Shown: positions 25,886 to 38,967, counted from the first letter of the stretch. The stretch: DNA of 64,000 nucleotides from Bifidobacterium choloepi (GCF_010667615.1 NZ_VYSG01000001.1:434001-498000); one strand, 5' to 3'. The notes: generated by a model from the sequence alone, not told the origin. Made by a program: numbers and translations.

Positions 25886-28384
25886 CTACATCAGGTCCTT
25901 CGGATCCATCTGGAAGCGCAGTTCGCCGTGCTCGCGCAGGGCGACGTGGCGGGAGACTTCGTCGCGCAGGCGGATGGCGAGCTCGTCGCGGCGCGCGTAC
26001 GGCACGCGCACGATTGCCTTGATCCGGTCGCCCATGTCCTCGAGCTGGCGCGCGTCGATCGTCCGGTCCGGCGCGATCGGCACCGGCCCGAGGACGGCCG
26101 GCAGGTCGAGGCCGTCGTGGTCGAGCACGGCCCAGTCGCCGTCGCCGGTGACGCCGATGTTGAGCAGGCACTGGCGGACGGCGTCGCGCCGGCCCCAGAC
26201 GGCGGCCGCGGCGAGCGACGGCGGCAGCGCGGCCTCGTCACGTTCGTCGCATTCGGCCCCGGCGAGCATGCGGCAGTCCCAGAGCATCAGCGACTGGGCG
26301 ATGACCGGATCGGTCTCGCCGATCAGCAGCGCCGTGCCGCCCTGGCCGACGCCGCGGCCGCCGGTGCCGGCGGCGCCGGTGCGGCCGGCGCGGGCCTGTC
26401 CCTCGGCGGACCTCGGTCCGCCGAACGCCTCCATGCCGACCGTCGTCGCGGCGCCGTCGTCGGAGTGCGGCGCGCACAGCGCGACGACGTGCATCCAGTT
26501 CGCGAGCGCCTCCTGCCTGGCGTCGATGCCGCGGGCATACAGCGAGTTCCATGCGTCGAGGATCGCGACGGCGCGGTACGAGCCCTGGCCGTCGCCGCCG
26601 GTGTTGCCGCCGCCGGCGCGCACGCGCGGTTCGGCGCCGGGCGTGGCGACGACGATGACGGGCGTGTCGGCGATCCATTCGACGACGCCGCCGTCCTGGT
26701 GCGGACTGGAGACGACCATCGGCACGTTGCGGAACAGGCCACGCAGTTCGGCTACGGTGCCGGCGGCGCCGACGCGCACGACGCGCAGCCGTTCGCCGCC
26801 GCAGGCACGGCAGTGCCAGTTGGCGGCCGGGGCGCCGCACCATGCGCAGCGCGGCGCGGCGACGCCGGAAGACAGGCCGGCGTCGGCCGCGGGAATCGTG
26901 CCGTCGCCGGAACCCTGCCGGGCCGCGGAGGTCGCGCCGCCGGTGGCCGTCGGCCGCACGAGCGGGCCGGTGCACTTGAGGCAGCGGGCCTGCAGCAGGC
27001 ACTGGGCGCAGCTGAGCGACTCGGTGACGCCGTCCTGCGGGATCGACAGCAGGACCGGCCCGGATTGCAATGCGCGCGTGAGCACGCGGACGGCGGTGTG
27101 CGGAATGCGGGCGCCGATGCTCGGGTCGGCAAGCCGGCCGAGTTCCTCGCGGTTGAGCCAACGCACGTGCGCGAGCCGGCGGCGGATGGCCGCCGGTTTC
27201 GGATGCAGCGACGTCGACGGGCCAGTGACGGCCGTCATGTCGACGTGGGCCGGATCGGTTTCCCACTGGCTCAGCGCGCTGCGGGCGGCGCCGTAGGCGA
27301 CGAACAGGCCGTCGTGCAGCCGGGCGCGCAGCCTCATGACGCCGCGGGCGGACGCGTACGGCATCATGCCGTCGGCGTGCTGGTAGACATTGTCGTCGAC
27401 GACGACAAACAGCGCGCGGCCCTCGACCGGCGCGTACATCGCGGCGCGCGGCCCGATGGCGCAGCGTACCTGGCCGCTCGAGACGGCGAGGTAGGCGCGG
27501 TAGCGTTCGGCCGGCGGCATCGAGCCGGACAGGATCGCGACGTCGCCGAAGTAGCCCGGACGATTCGCCCCGTCCGGTCCGTCACTGCCGTCACCGTCGG
27601 GGGCGCCGGGAGCGGTGTCCGGCGCGAACGTGCGCAGGCCGTACTGGTTGAGCGCGTGGGCGAGGTCCCAGGTCTGCCGCATGCCGGGCAGCACGACGAC
27701 GGCCTGCCGTCCGGCGGCGAGCGCCGACGCGACGAGCGTCGCGAGATCGTGATCGGCGCGGCCGACGCCGGGCATCGAGTCCATGACGAAGGCCTGGAAC
27801 CGGTCGTGGTCCATCGCATAGCGGAAGTTCTCGAATCCGTCGATGTCGTCGGCGAGCGCCTCCATTTCGCCGTTGGCGAGCGTGGCCATGACGCGGAAAC
27901 GATCCTCGCGGTTGGCGGTCATGCCCTCGACGGCGCGCTGGGCGTCCTCGACCCAGGCCACGCGCGGCGGCACGGCGAGGCGCAGGATGTTGGCGCGCGT
28001 GCCACCGTACGCGTCGGCGATCGCCGTGATGTCGCGGCGCATCGATTCGGACACGAGGATTTCGGGGCTGACGACGCGTTCGATGAACCTGATGGCGTCC
28101 GGGTTGGCCTCGGGACGGGAGGATCGTTCCCAGACAATGCCGTTGACGCGCTGGCCGCCGAACCGCACGCGCACGAGCGTGCCCGGCTGCGCGCCGGCCG
28201 CCTGCCCGTCGGTGACGTAGTAGTCAAACAGCTGGCCGAGGTGCGTGGCCTGCACGTCGAGTGCCACGCGGGCGACCGGATTGTCGGCGGCCGGCTGTTG
28301 CTCCGCGCGCCGCTGTTCGGCTGTCTTCCTGCGGGACTTGCGCGGCTTCAATCCCGGCAACGCCAACTGTTCCGCATCGTTCAT
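25886..28384 (-). CDS. priA: primosomal protein PriA, actinobacterial type lacking helicase motifs
   Basis: 832 residues. PriA directs replication restart at collapsed forks. The 3' DNA-end binding domain (about 40-145: VALDVQATHLGQLFDYYV) is clear, and the zinc-binding region is present as two Cys clusters, CAQCLLQARCLKC and CAWC...CRAC. The helicase core is degraded: no GxGKT/S Walker A or DEEH motif is visible, as in mycobacterial PriA, so it should bind DNA and load partners but not unwind. Several Gly/Ala-rich insertions occur after the zinc region. ATG at 28384 (GGAGA upstream) is preferred over GTG at 28393. Confidence 0.87.
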   Translation of the reverse strand: MNDAEQLALPGLKPRKSRRKTAEQRRAEQQPAADNPVARVALDVQATHLGQLFDYYVTDGQAAGAQPGTLVRVRFGGQRVNGIVWERSSRPEANPDAIRFIERVVSPEILVSESMRRDITAIADAYGGTRANILRLAVPPRVAWVEDAQRAVEGMTANREDRFRVMATLANGEMEALADDIDGFENFRYAMDHDRFQAFVMDSMPGVGRADHDLATLVASALAAGRQAVVVLPGMRQTWDLAHALNQYGLRTFAPDTAPGAPDGDGSDGPDGANRPGYFGDVAILSGSMPPAERYRAYLAVSSGQVRCAIGPRAAMYAPVEGRALFVVVDDNVYQHADGMMPYASARGVMRLRARLHDGLFVAYGAARSALSQWETDPAHVDMTAVTGPSTSLHPKPAAIRRRLAHVRWLNREELGRLADPSIGARIPHTAVRVLTRALQSGPVLLSIPQDGVTESLSCAQCLLQARCLKCTGPLVRPTATGGATSAARQGSGDGTIPAADAGLSSGVAAPRCAWCGAPAANWHCRACGGERLRVVRVGAAGTVAELRGLFRNVPMVVSSPHQDGGVVEWIADTPVIVVATPGAEPRVRAGGGNTGGDGQGSYRAVAILDAWNSLYARGIDARQEALANWMHVVALCAPHSDDGAATTVGMEAFGGPRSAEGQARAGRTGAAGTGGRGVGQGGTALLIGETDPVIAQSLMLWDCRMLAGAECDERDEAALPPSLAAAAVWGRRDAVRQCLLNIGVTGDGDWAVLDHDGLDLPAVLGPVPIAPDRTIDARQLEDMGDRIKAIVRVPYARRDELAIRLRDEVSRHVALREHGELRFQMDPKDLM

Positions 28385-28417
28385 GCTCTCCACGTTAGCA
28401 TTGCGGTCGCCGTCTGC

Positions 28418-28475
28418 CCTGACATGTCGCTCCCCGACATGTCAGGACCCGGGCCGCCGGCCCGGGTCCTGACAT
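28418..28475. repeat. two overlapping palindromes between cfa and priA, family copy 4
   Basis: The family palindrome has arms ATGTCAGGACCCGGGCC at 28439-28455 and 28459-28475. A second perfect hairpin, CCTGACATGTCG / CGACATGTCAGG at 28418-28446, shares the ATGTCAGG arm, so only one of the two can form at a time. The site follows the cfa stop and precedes the priA start. Confidence 0.85.
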
Positions 28476-28484
28476 CGGAAGGGA

Positions 28485-29768
28485 TCAGTGCAGCGGCCAC
28501 CAGGGACGCAGCGGATAGGTGTCGGTGCCGTCGGCGCCGGGCTTGACGGCGAGGAACTGGTGGATCTGGATGTTGTTCATCTCGAAGTTGAACGCGCAGC
28601 CGGCCATGTACAGGCCCCACAGCCTGGCCTTCGGCTCGCCGACCATGCCGACGGCCTCCTTCCAGTGGGCCTGCAGGTTCTCGTTCCAGCGGTGCAGCGT
28701 GAGCGCGTAGTGCTGGCGCAGGTTCTCCTGGTTGATCACCTCGAAGCCGGTGTCCTGGATGACCATCTCGATCTCGGCCGGCGAGGACAGCTCGCCGTCG
28801 GGGAAGATGTAGCGGTCGATGAATTCGCCGGCCTTCTTGCCCTGGCGCGAGTTGCAGCGCGTGATCTGGTGGTTGAGCAGCATGCCGCCGGGCTTGAGCT
28901 TGTCGAAGATCTCCTGGAAGTAGGACGGATAGTGCTTGTGACCGACGTGCTCCATCATGCCGATCGAGCAGATGCCGTCGAAGTCGCCTTCCGGCACTTC
29001 GCGGTAGTCCATCAGGCGCACTTCGGCAAGGTCCTCGAGACCCTCGTCCCTGATCCACTTCTGGCCCCATTCGACCTGTTCCCCGGACAGCGTGACGCCG
29101 AGGACCCTGATGCCGCGCCTCGCGGCCTCGATTTCCATCGAGCCCCAGCCGCAGCCGATGTCGAGGAGGCGCTGGCCGGGCTGCAGCGCCAGCTTGTCCA
29201 GCACCAGGTCGAGCTTGTTCTTCTGCGCGGCCTCGAGCGACATGTCCGGCGAATCGAAGACGGCGCAGGTGTACGTCATCGACGGGCCGAGGAACAGCCG
29301 GTAGAAGTCGTTCGACTGGTCGTAGTGGTAGCTGACCGTCGCGGCGTCGCCGGCTTCGGTGTGCGGCATCAGGCCCTCGGTCATGCGCCTGGCGCGGCTC
29401 GGGCCCTCGATGGCCGGGGCGGACGGACGGCGCCAGCCATGGGAGGCGATCGTCGCCAGCGCCTTCGCGACGCCGGCGGCCGATGGCGTGCGCACCCAGT
29501 CCTTGAGGCCGACGAGCTGCCTGAACAGGCCGTACGGGTTGCCGGGCACGAGCTGCGGCGACGCGATGTCGCCCTGCAGGTAGGCGCGGGCGAGACCGAG
29601 TTCGTTCGGGTTGTTCGCCAGGTAGTAGACGGCGCGGGAGTTCCTGACCTGCAGGCACAGCGGCGCGTCCTCGGAGCCGAGCGTCGAGCCGTCGAACGCC
29701 GTGATGTAGATCGGCGCTCCGGGCTTGATGAACAGCTGGATCATGTCGGCGACTGTCATTTGCTGCAT
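28485..29768 (-). CDS. cfa: cyclopropane-fatty-acid synthase family methyltransferase
   Basis: 427 residues. It transfers a methylene group from S-adenosylmethionine to unsaturated acyl chains of membrane lipids. The SAM-binding glycine motif LLDIGCGWGSMEIEAA is followed by GVTLSGEQ and MMEHVGHKHYPSYF, all CFA-synthase signatures, and the N-terminal lipid-binding region (about 1-165) is full length. ATG at 29768 (MQQMTVADM) has GAAGG five bases upstream. It lies downstream of metK on the same strand, which makes its cosubstrate; a hairpin separates the two. Confidence 0.93.
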   Translation of the reverse strand: MQQMTVADMIQLFIKPGAPIYITAFDGSTLGSEDAPLCLQVRNSRAVYYLANNPNELGLARAYLQGDIASPQLVPGNPYGLFRQLVGLKDWVRTPSAAGVAKALATIASHGWRRPSAPAIEGPSRARRMTEGLMPHTEAGDAATVSYHYDQSNDFYRLFLGPSMTYTCAVFDSPDMSLEAAQKNKLDLVLDKLALQPGQRLLDIGCGWGSMEIEAARRGIRVLGVTLSGEQVEWGQKWIRDEGLEDLAEVRLMDYREVPEGDFDGICSIGMMEHVGHKHYPSYFQEIFDKLKPGGMLLNHQITRCNSRQGKKAGEFIDRYIFPDGELSSPAEIEMVIQDTGFEVINQENLRQHYALTLHRWNENLQAHWKEAVGMVGEPKARLWGLYMAGCAFNFEMNNIQIHQFLAVKPGADGTDTYPLRPWWPLH

Positions 29769-29878
29769 TGCTGCCTTCTTTCGTGCGGTTTCATGCGGAG
29801 TGATCGTTGCATGGGTTCCCGCGTCGCAGCAGGCGCGGGAATCGCGCCGAATCGATCGAAATTCGGCCATGTACGGGG

Positions 29879-29908
29879 CCGCCCCGCGACGGGATGTCGG
29901 CGGGGCGG
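29879..29908 (-). terminator. hairpin after metK
   Basis: CCGCCCCGCCGAC / GTCGCGGGGCGG on the minus strand, with a short loop, just past the metK stop. No T-run. Confidence 0.65.
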
Positions 29909-29916
29909 AACAATGT

Positions 29917-31140
29917 TCAGGAGAGTTCGGCGATGGCGGCCTTGAGTTCGTCGGTCCTCGACGCCTGCTCCCACGTGAATTCCGGCAGTTCGCGGCCGAA
30001 GTGGCCGTAGGCCGCGGTCTTCGAGTAGATCGGGCGCAGCAGGTCGAGCTCGTCGACGATGGCGGCCGGGCGCAGGTCGAAGACGCGGCGGACGGCCTTC
30101 TGGATCTGTTCGCGGGTGACGCCGCCGATCTCGGTGCCGTACGTCTCGACGTTGATCGAGACCGGGTCGGCGACGCCGATCGCGTAGGCGACCTGGACCT
30201 CGACCTTGTGGGCGAGGCCGGCGGCCACGATGTTCTTCGCCACCCAGCGGGCGGCGTAGGCGGCCGAACGGTCGACCTTGCTCGGGTCCTTGCCGGAGAA
30301 CGCGCCGCCGCCGTGGTGGGCGGCGCCGCCGTAGGTGTCGACGATGATCTTGCGCCCGGTCAGGCCGGCGTCGGCGGCCGGGCCGCCCATGATGAACGAT
30401 CCGGTCGGGTTGACCAGCACGCGGTAGCCGGAGACGTCCACGCTTTCCGGCAGCACGTCGGCGAGCACCGGCTTGATGACGTGCTCGTTGAGTTCGTCGC
30501 GCAGGACGTCCTGGCGCACGTCCGGATCGTGCTGCGTGGAGACGAGGACGGTGTCGAGGCGCACCGGCACGTCGTGTTCGTCGTATTCGATCGTCACCTG
30601 CGTCTTGCCGTCCGGTCGCAGGCCCGCGACCTCGCCGTTCTTGCGCACTTCGGTGAGCCGTTCGGCCAGCCGGTGGGCCAGGTAGATCGGCAGCGGCATC
30701 AGCACGTCGGTCTCGTCGGTCGCGTAGCCGAACATGACGCCCTGGTCGCCGGCGCCTTGCGCCTCGTAGCGTTCCTCGCGCGAGGCGGCCGTTTCCTCGT
30801 CGCGCGACAGCCTGGCGACGCCCTGGTTGATCTCCGGGCTCTGCTCGCTGATGGACACGAGCACGCCGCACGAGTCGGCGTCCAGTCCGATCGTCGAGCT
30901 CGTGTAGCCGATGCCCCGCACGACGTCGCGCACGATGCTCTGGATGTCCGAATAGCCCTCGCTGGTTACCTCGCCGAACACGAAGAACTGGCCCTTCGTC
31001 GCCGACGTCTCGACGGCGACGTGCGAATGCGGATCCTGGCGCAGCATGTCGTCGAGAATGGCGTCGGAAATCTGGTCGCAGATCTTGTCGGGGTGTCCTT
31101 CCGTCACCGATTCGGCGGAGATCAATCTCAGTTCGGCCAT
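29917..31140 (-). CDS. metK: S-adenosylmethionine synthase
   Basis: 407 residues. It makes SAM from methionine and ATP. Signatures are [20 protein letters not shown] at the start, [12 protein letters not shown] in the centre, and the P-loop-like [16 protein letters not shown]. Length and motif order are those of an active bacterial MetK. ATG at 31140 follows GAAGGAA. It is the last gene of the efp-to-metK block and is separated from rpoZ by a strong terminator, so it has its own promoter; a 14-bp perfect palindrome and an AAGAATCGT motif lie in the leader. Confidence 0.98.
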   Translation of the reverse strand: MAELRLISAESVTEGHPDKICDQISDAILDDMLRQDPHSHVAVETSATKGQFFVFGEVTSEGYSDIQSIVRDVVRGIGYTSSTIGLDADSCGVLVSISEQSPEINQGVARLSRDEETAASREERYEAQGAGDQGVMFGYATDETDVLMPLPIYLAHRLAERLTEVRKNGEVAGLRPDGKTQVTIEYDEHDVPVRLDTVLVSTQHDPDVRQDVLRDELNEHVIKPVLADVLPESVDVSGYRVLVNPTGSFIMGGPAADAGLTGRKIIVDTYGGAAHHGGGAFSGKDPSKVDRSAAYAARWVAKNIVAAGLAHKVEVQVAYAIGVADPVSINVETYGTEIGGVTREQIQKAVRRVFDLRPAAIVDELDLLRPIYSKTAAYGHFGRELPEFTWEQASRTDELKAAIAELS

Positions 31141-31178
31141 GGTTCCTTCTTCCGGATTGGATGGGGCTTGTCGTTCAC

Positions 31179-31192
31179 GTAAACGGGTTTAC
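31179..31192. promoter_or_regulatory. GTAAACGGGTTTAC palindrome in the metK leader
   Basis: A perfect 6-bp inverted repeat with GG spacer 39 bases before the metK start. Its position and symmetry suit an operator; the regulator is unknown. Confidence 0.35.
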
Positions 31193-31241
31193 CCTATCAA
31201 AACGCCACGATTGCGCCTTGTCGTTTTTCTACAAATTCGAC

Positions 31242-31250
31242 ACGATTCTT
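31242..31250 (-). promoter_or_regulatory. AAGAATCGT motif upstream of metK
   Basis: Sense-strand AAGAATCGT 102 bases before metK, with two further GAATCGT occurrences at 31266 and 31303 on the opposite strand. Confidence 0.38.
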
Positions 31251-31320
31251 CCGTGAAAACCTACGGAATCGTAACCTGCGCTCCTCAACACACCAGACGG
31301 ACGAATCGTCCGATCAATGC

Positions 31321-31351
31321 GAAAAGGCACGGCGCAATGCCGTGCCTTTTC
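31321..31351 (-). terminator. intrinsic terminator after rpoZ
   Basis: GAAAAGGCACGGC, five bases, GCCGTGCCTTTTC: perfect stem with T-run on the minus strand. Confidence 0.92.
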
Positions 31352-31377
31352 GTGTTCAAGTCAATGCAGCCGGAAAC

Positions 31378-31662
31378 TCAGTTGCCTTCGGACAGGTCGT
31401 CCTCGCCGAGGGTTTCCTCGAGCAGGCCCTCGTTGATCTCGCGGAAGGCGATGGACAGCGGCTTCTCCTGGTTCTGGTACTCGACGAGCGGGCCGACGTT
31501 CTGCAGCAGGCCCTCGTTGAGCTGCGTGAAGTAGGAATTGATCTGCCGGGCGCGCTTGGCGGCGAAGATGGCGAGCGCGTACTTCGAATCGGCATGCTCC
31601 ATCAGGTCGTCGATCGGCGGATCCGCAAGTCCGGTGGGGGTAGGCTCAGTGCCGAATGCCAT
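31378..31662 (-). CDS. rpoZ: RNA polymerase omega subunit
   Basis: 94 residues. Omega stabilises beta' in RNA polymerase. The conserved helix [20 protein letters not shown] is diagnostic, as is the downstream acidic tail after [18 protein letters not shown] at 31662 is preceded by GGGAGAT. In most Actinobacteria rpoZ directly follows gmk; here ilvD, on the opposite strand, separates them. It shares its upstream region with divergent ilvD. Confidence 0.95.
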   Translation of the reverse strand: MAFGTEPTPTGLADPPIDDLMEHADSKYALAIFAAKRARQINSYFTQLNEGLLQNVGPLVEYQNQEKPLSIAFREINEGLLEETLGEDDLSEGN

Positions 31663-31775
31663 AGTTGATCTCCCAATCATCTTCTCCGGCGGCAATCGGA
31701 CCGCCGGACTATTCGAGACTATTCCAAAACAAACATGCTACCGCACGTTCCCGACACCTTTCAATTCATTTTCTC

Positions 31776-31817
31776 GATGTCGCGAACCCGGGCCTGCGGG
31801 TCCGGCTTCGTGGCATC
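31776..31817. repeat. degenerate copy of the palindrome family
   Basis: GATGTCGCGAACCCGGGC is intact on the left, but the right arm (GGGTCCGGCTTCGTGGCATC) has several mismatches. It is the only copy between divergent genes, 85 bases before ilvD. Confidence 0.6.
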
Positions 31818-31902
31818 CGGGAAGAGGGAAGCAGTGTCCATAAGGGCGACCACATCGTGAATCATCGGTGTCTTTTCGGGGCGATTTGGGTTGAATGGAA
31901 CC

Positions 31903-33762
31903 ATGGAAATGCGATCCCACAAACTGATGACCGACAGGATTTTCGCCGGTGCCCGCGCGCTGTACCGCGCGGCCGGCGTCGATGGCGACGACTTCGGCAA
32001 GCCGATCGTCGCCATCGCGAATTCATTCGACGAGTTCGTCCCGGGCCATGTCCATCTCAACAAGGTGGGCCGCCTGGTGTCCGAAGCCGTCAAGAAGGCG
32101 GGCGGCATTCCGCGCGAGTTCAACACGATGGCCGTCGACGACGGCATCGCGATGGGCCACACGGGCATGCTCTACTCGCTGCCGAGCCGCGAGATCATCG
32201 CCGACACCGTCGAATACCAGGTCAATGCGCACTGCGCCGACGCGCTGATCTGCATCTCGAACTGCGACAAGATCACGCCGGGCATGCTGATGGCCGCGCT
32301 GCGCCTGAACATCCCGACCGTCTTCGTGTCCGGCGGCCCGATGGAGGCCGGCAGGACAGTGCTGCCGGACGGCACCGTCAACGAGAACACCGACCTGATC
32401 GACGTCATGTACGCGTCGGCCGACGACCGGCTCGACGACGCCGACCTGCTCGCCTACGAGAAGACCGTCTGTCCGACGTGCGGATCGTGCGCCGGCATGT
32501 TCACGGCAAACTCGATGAACTGCCTGACCGAGGCGATCGGCCTCGCGCTGCCGGGCAACGGCACCATCCTCGCCTCGCATGCCGACCGCAAGAACCTGTT
32601 CGAGCGCGCCGCGAAGACCGTCGTCGACATCGCCAACCGCTACTATCACGAGGACGACGACTCGGTGCTCCCCCGCTCGATCGCGACGAAGCACGCGTTC
32701 GAGAACGCGATGACGATGGACGTCGCGATGGGCGGCTCGACGAACACGGTGCTGCACATCCTCGCGATGGCGCAGTCGGCCGACGTCGACTTCACGCTCG
32801 ACGACATCGAGCGCATCTCGCACACCGTGCCGTGCATCTGCAAGGCGTCGCCGTCCGGCGAATGGGAGATCTCCGACGTGCACCGTGCCGGCGGCATCAC
32901 CGGCATTCTCGGCGAGCTCGACCGGGCCGGCAAGCTGCACCGCGACGTCCACTCGATCGACTATCCGAGCCTCGAGGCGAAGCTCGCCGACTGGGACATC
33001 ATGCGCGAGACCGTCACCGACGAGGCGAGGGACATGTATCTCGACGCTCCCGGCCACATCGTCTCGCCGGAACCGTGGACGCACAACACGAAGTTCGAGT
33101 CGCTCGACCGCGACCGCGTCAACGGCGCCATCCACGACATCGACCATCCCGCCGTGACGGAAGGCGGCCTCGCCGTCCTGCGCGGCAACCTCGCCCCCGA
33201 CGGCTGCGTCGTCAAGACGGCCGGCGTGCCGCGCGAGATCTGGGAGTTCGAGGGTCCGGCGCTCGTCGTCGAGTCGCAGGAGCAGGCCATCGAGGTCATC
33301 CTCGACGACACGCTGAAGCCCGGCCAGGCGCTGATCATCCGCTACGAGGGCCCGAAGGGCGGCCCCGGCATGCAGGAGATGCTGTATCCGACGTCGTTCG
33401 TCAAGGGCAAGGGCATCGGCAAGGAAGTCGCGCTGATCACCGACGGCCGCTACTCCGGCGGCTCGTCAGGCCTGGCGATCGGCCATGTCGCGCCGGAAGC
33501 GGCGAGCAAGGGCCCGATCGCGCTGGTGAAGAACGGCGACATCATCCAGATCGACATCCCGAACCGCACGATCAATGTCAAGCTGACCGACGAGGAGCTC
33601 GAGGCGCGCCGCATCGAGCTGGAGAACGGCGACGGCTACGTCGCCCACCGCGACCGCCAGGTCTCGCAGGCGCTGAAGGCGTTCGCCGCCTTCGCCCGCT
33701 CCGCCGACAAGGGCGCCACCCGCGATCCGAAGCTCATCGACGAGCTGAGCGGACTCAAGTGA
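31903..33762 (+). CDS. ilvD: dihydroxy-acid dehydratase
   Basis: 619 residues. It dehydrates dihydroxy-acids to 2-keto acids in valine, isoleucine and leucine synthesis, using an iron-sulfur cluster. Cluster cysteines lie in [11 protein letters not shown] and [17 protein letters not shown]; the C-terminal [19 protein letters not shown] is the second family signature. Length matches the E. coli enzyme. ATG at 31903 begins [16 protein letters not shown] at 31891 and ATG at 31909 are alternatives. It is transcribed alone against its neighbours and has a 240-base upstream region containing a degenerate palindrome. No leucine/valine-rich leader peptide was found. Confidence 0.97.
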   Translation: MEMRSHKLMTDRIFAGARALYRAAGVDGDDFGKPIVAIANSFDEFVPGHVHLNKVGRLVSEAVKKAGGIPREFNTMAVDDGIAMGHTGMLYSLPSREIIADTVEYQVNAHCADALICISNCDKITPGMLMAALRLNIPTVFVSGGPMEAGRTVLPDGTVNENTDLIDVMYASADDRLDDADLLAYEKTVCPTCGSCAGMFTANSMNCLTEAIGLALPGNGTILASHADRKNLFERAAKTVVDIANRYYHEDDDSVLPRSIATKHAFENAMTMDVAMGGSTNTVLHILAMAQSADVDFTLDDIERISHTVPCICKASPSGEWEISDVHRAGGITGILGELDRAGKLHRDVHSIDYPSLEAKLADWDIMRETVTDEARDMYLDAPGHIVSPEPWTHNTKFESLDRDRVNGAIHDIDHPAVTEGGLAVLRGNLAPDGCVVKTAGVPREIWEFEGPALVVESQEQAIEVILDDTLKPGQALIIRYEGPKGGPGMQEMLYPTSFVKGKGIGKEVALITDGRYSGGSSGLAIGHVAPEAASKGPIALVKNGDIIQIDIPNRTINVKLTDEELEARRIELENGDGYVAHRDRQVSQALKAFAAFARSADKGATRDPKLIDELSGLK

Positions 33763-33767
33763 ACTGC

Positions 33768-33789
33768 CACTCCCTCCTTGGAGGGAGTG
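33768..33789. terminator. hairpin between convergent ilvD and gmk
   Basis: CACTCCCTCC, TT, GGAGGGAGTG: 10-bp perfect stem, symmetrical for both genes. Confidence 0.8.
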
Positions 33790-33798
33790 AAGAGTGAT

Positions 33799-34392
33799 CT
33801 ACAGTCCGTATTCCTCGGCGATGACGCCCCACAGCGCCTCGGCGGTGGCGTCGACTTCGTCGTTGACGAGCGTGACGTCGAACTCGGATTCGGCGGCGAG
33901 CTCCACGCGGGCCGTCTCGAGCCGCTTCTCGCGCTGCTCGGCCGTCTCGGTGCCGCGGCCGACAAGGCGGCGGACGAGCTCGTCGAAGCTCGGCGGCGCG
34001 ATGAACACGTATTCGACGTCAAGGCCGAGCTCGGCGGCGCGCTCGCGCACGCGGCGCGCGCCCTGCAGGTCGATCTCGAGGATTGTCGGCGTGTTCGTCG
34101 CGAGGTGCTCGAGCACCGGTCCGAGCGGCGTGCCGTAGTGGGCCATGCCGTGCACGACGGCCGTCTCGAGGAACTTGCCCTCGTCCTCGTCGCGTTCGAA
34201 CTCGTCGTCGTCCATGAACCAGTAGTTGACGCCGTTTTCCTCGCCGGGCCGCGGCGCGCGGGTCGTCGCCGAGACGCTGACCCAGACTTCCGGATGCCGG
34301 CGGCGCAGCGCCGCCTCCACGGTCCCCTTGCCGACCGCCGTCGGTCCGCTCAGTACAATCAGCCGCCCATGCTTCGACGATGCTTCCGTCAC
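33799..34392 (-). CDS. gmk: guanylate kinase
   Basis: 197 residues. It phosphorylates GMP to GDP with ATP. The P-loop reads LSGPTAVGKGTV (GxxxxGKG form), and the GMP-binding motif SVSATTRAPRPGEENGVNYWF is complete; LEIDLQGARRVRE is also conserved. Start is GTG at 34392 with GGGAG six bases upstream. It is next to pyrF on the same strand. Confidence 0.96.
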   Translation of the reverse strand: MTEASSKHGRLIVLSGPTAVGKGTVEAALRRRHPEVWVSVSATTRAPRPGEENGVNYWFMDDDEFERDEDEGKFLETAVVHGMAHYGTPLGPVLEHLATNTPTILEIDLQGARRVRERAAELGLDVEYVFIAPPSFDELVRRLVGRGTETAEQREKRLETARVELAAESEFDVTLVNDEVDATAEALWGVIAEEYGL

Positions 34393-34427
34393 GTCATGCT
34401 CCCGTTGGATTAATTAGAATAAACAGA

Positions 34428-34436
34428 ACGATTCTT
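34428..34436 (-). promoter_or_regulatory. AAGAATCGT motif upstream of gmk
   Basis: Minus-strand AAGAATCGT 36 bases before the gmk GTG, in an AT-rich stretch where a promoter is expected. Confidence 0.42.
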
Positions 34437-34484
34437 CCAATATACCGACAACCCTGCCGACATCGTCGCCGACGGAGCCGCCGC

Positions 34485-35402
34485 TCAGATGTCCTCGAGG
34501 CTCACTTCCATCAGCGCACGGCGCACGTCGAGCGCGATCGATTCGGTGGCCTGCGCCAGCGATTCGATGCTGGGACCATGCCGCGCGATCTCGCGGGAGA
34601 CAGTGACGAGCACGTTGCCCTTCGTGCCGCGGAAGACCTTCTTCAGGTCCTCGACGGTGGCGCCCTGGTAGCCGAAGCCCGGCGAGAGGATCGGGCCGGT
34701 GAACTTGTCAAGGTCGATGTCGCTGTCGGACATCCAGTTGCCGATCGTCGCGCCGATGATGAGGCCGACCGAGCCCATGTGCGGTCGCGCGAGCTCGTTG
34801 TAGCGCTGGGCCATGTCGGTGATGCCGTAGGCGACGGTCTTGCCGGCGTATTCGCCGGTCTGGCGCACGGCCGTCTGCAGCGAGACGCCCTCCTCGTTCG
34901 ACGTCAGCGACGCGATGAACACGCCGCGGCCGTTGTCGAGCGCGTCGTCGATGACGCCCGACAGCGAGCGGGCACCGTAATACGGCAGCATCGTGATCGC
35001 GTCGGCGCCCAGCGGGGCGCCGGGCTTGAAATAGGCGTCGGACAGCGCCGAGATCGTCGTCGACAGTCCCCCGTGCATGCAGTCGACGATCGTGATCATG
35101 TCCATCTGCCTGGCGGCGTACAGCACGCGTTCGAGCGCCGCGAAGCCCTTCGCGCCGTATCGTTCGAACATCGACGTCTGGAACTTGACGGCCGCCGCCC
35201 TGCCGGCCGCCGCCTGCAGCATCCTCATCGAGAACAGCTCGGCGCCGGTTGCGTCGACATCGTATCCCCAGTCGGTGAGCAGCTTGCGGTGCGGGTCGAT
35301 GCCGACGCACAGCGAGCCGAGCTTCTTCATCGAATTGCCGAGCCGCAGGCCGAAATCGGTCCTGCGCGCCTCGAGTTCTTCCCGCGAAATGGTCTCGTCC
35401 AT
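34485..35402 (-). CDS. pyrF: orotidine 5'-phosphate decarboxylase, PyrF type 2
   Basis: 305 residues. It decarboxylates OMP to UMP, the last step of pyrimidine synthesis. SLCVGIDPHRKLL, AAVKFQTSMFERYG (Lys of the Asp-Lys catalytic array), ITIVDCMHGG (Asp) and the late PILSPGFGYQGAT phosphate loop follow the long PyrF type seen in mycobacteria. Length is usual for that type. ATG at 35402 has GGAGGGG upstream. It follows carB but is separated from it by a perfect palindrome. Confidence 0.95.
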   Translation of the reverse strand: MDETISREELEARRTDFGLRLGNSMKKLGSLCVGIDPHRKLLTDWGYDVDATGAELFSMRMLQAAAGRAAAVKFQTSMFERYGAKGFAALERVLYAARQMDMITIVDCMHGGLSTTISALSDAYFKPGAPLGADAITMLPYYGARSLSGVIDDALDNGRGVFIASLTSNEEGVSLQTAVRQTGEYAGKTVAYGITDMAQRYNELARPHMGSVGLIIGATIGNWMSDSDIDLDKFTGPILSPGFGYQGATVEDLKKVFRGTKGNVLVTVSREIARHGPSIESLAQATESIALDVRRALMEVSLEDI

Positions 35403-35512
35403 TGTCCCCTCCGGCCATCCGGCAACAGTTTCACGACGGTTTCCATCGTAATGCACTTCGGCCGCCAGCCATGCCCCCGTCGCACGATGCGGCCCGGTTC
35501 CGGATATGCAAT

Positions 35513-35551
35513 ATGTCACAAACCCGGGCTCGAAGCCCGGGTTTGTGACAT
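35513..35551. repeat. long palindrome, family copy 5
   Basis: 18-bp perfect arms ATGTCACAAACCCGGGCT, 3-base loop. It lies about 30 bases beyond the carB stop. Confidence 0.9.
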
Positions 35552-35583
35552 GCCTGGAAGACGGAACCGAAACGGAAGAATCG

Positions 35584-38959
<3,376 letters not shown>

Positions 38960-38967
<8 letters not shown>

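Noticed and set aside
31834-31860. Short frame VSIRATTS before ilvD as attenuator leader peptide
   Set aside because: It has one Ile and no Leu or Val clusters beyond its first codon, and no terminator/antiterminator pair follows.
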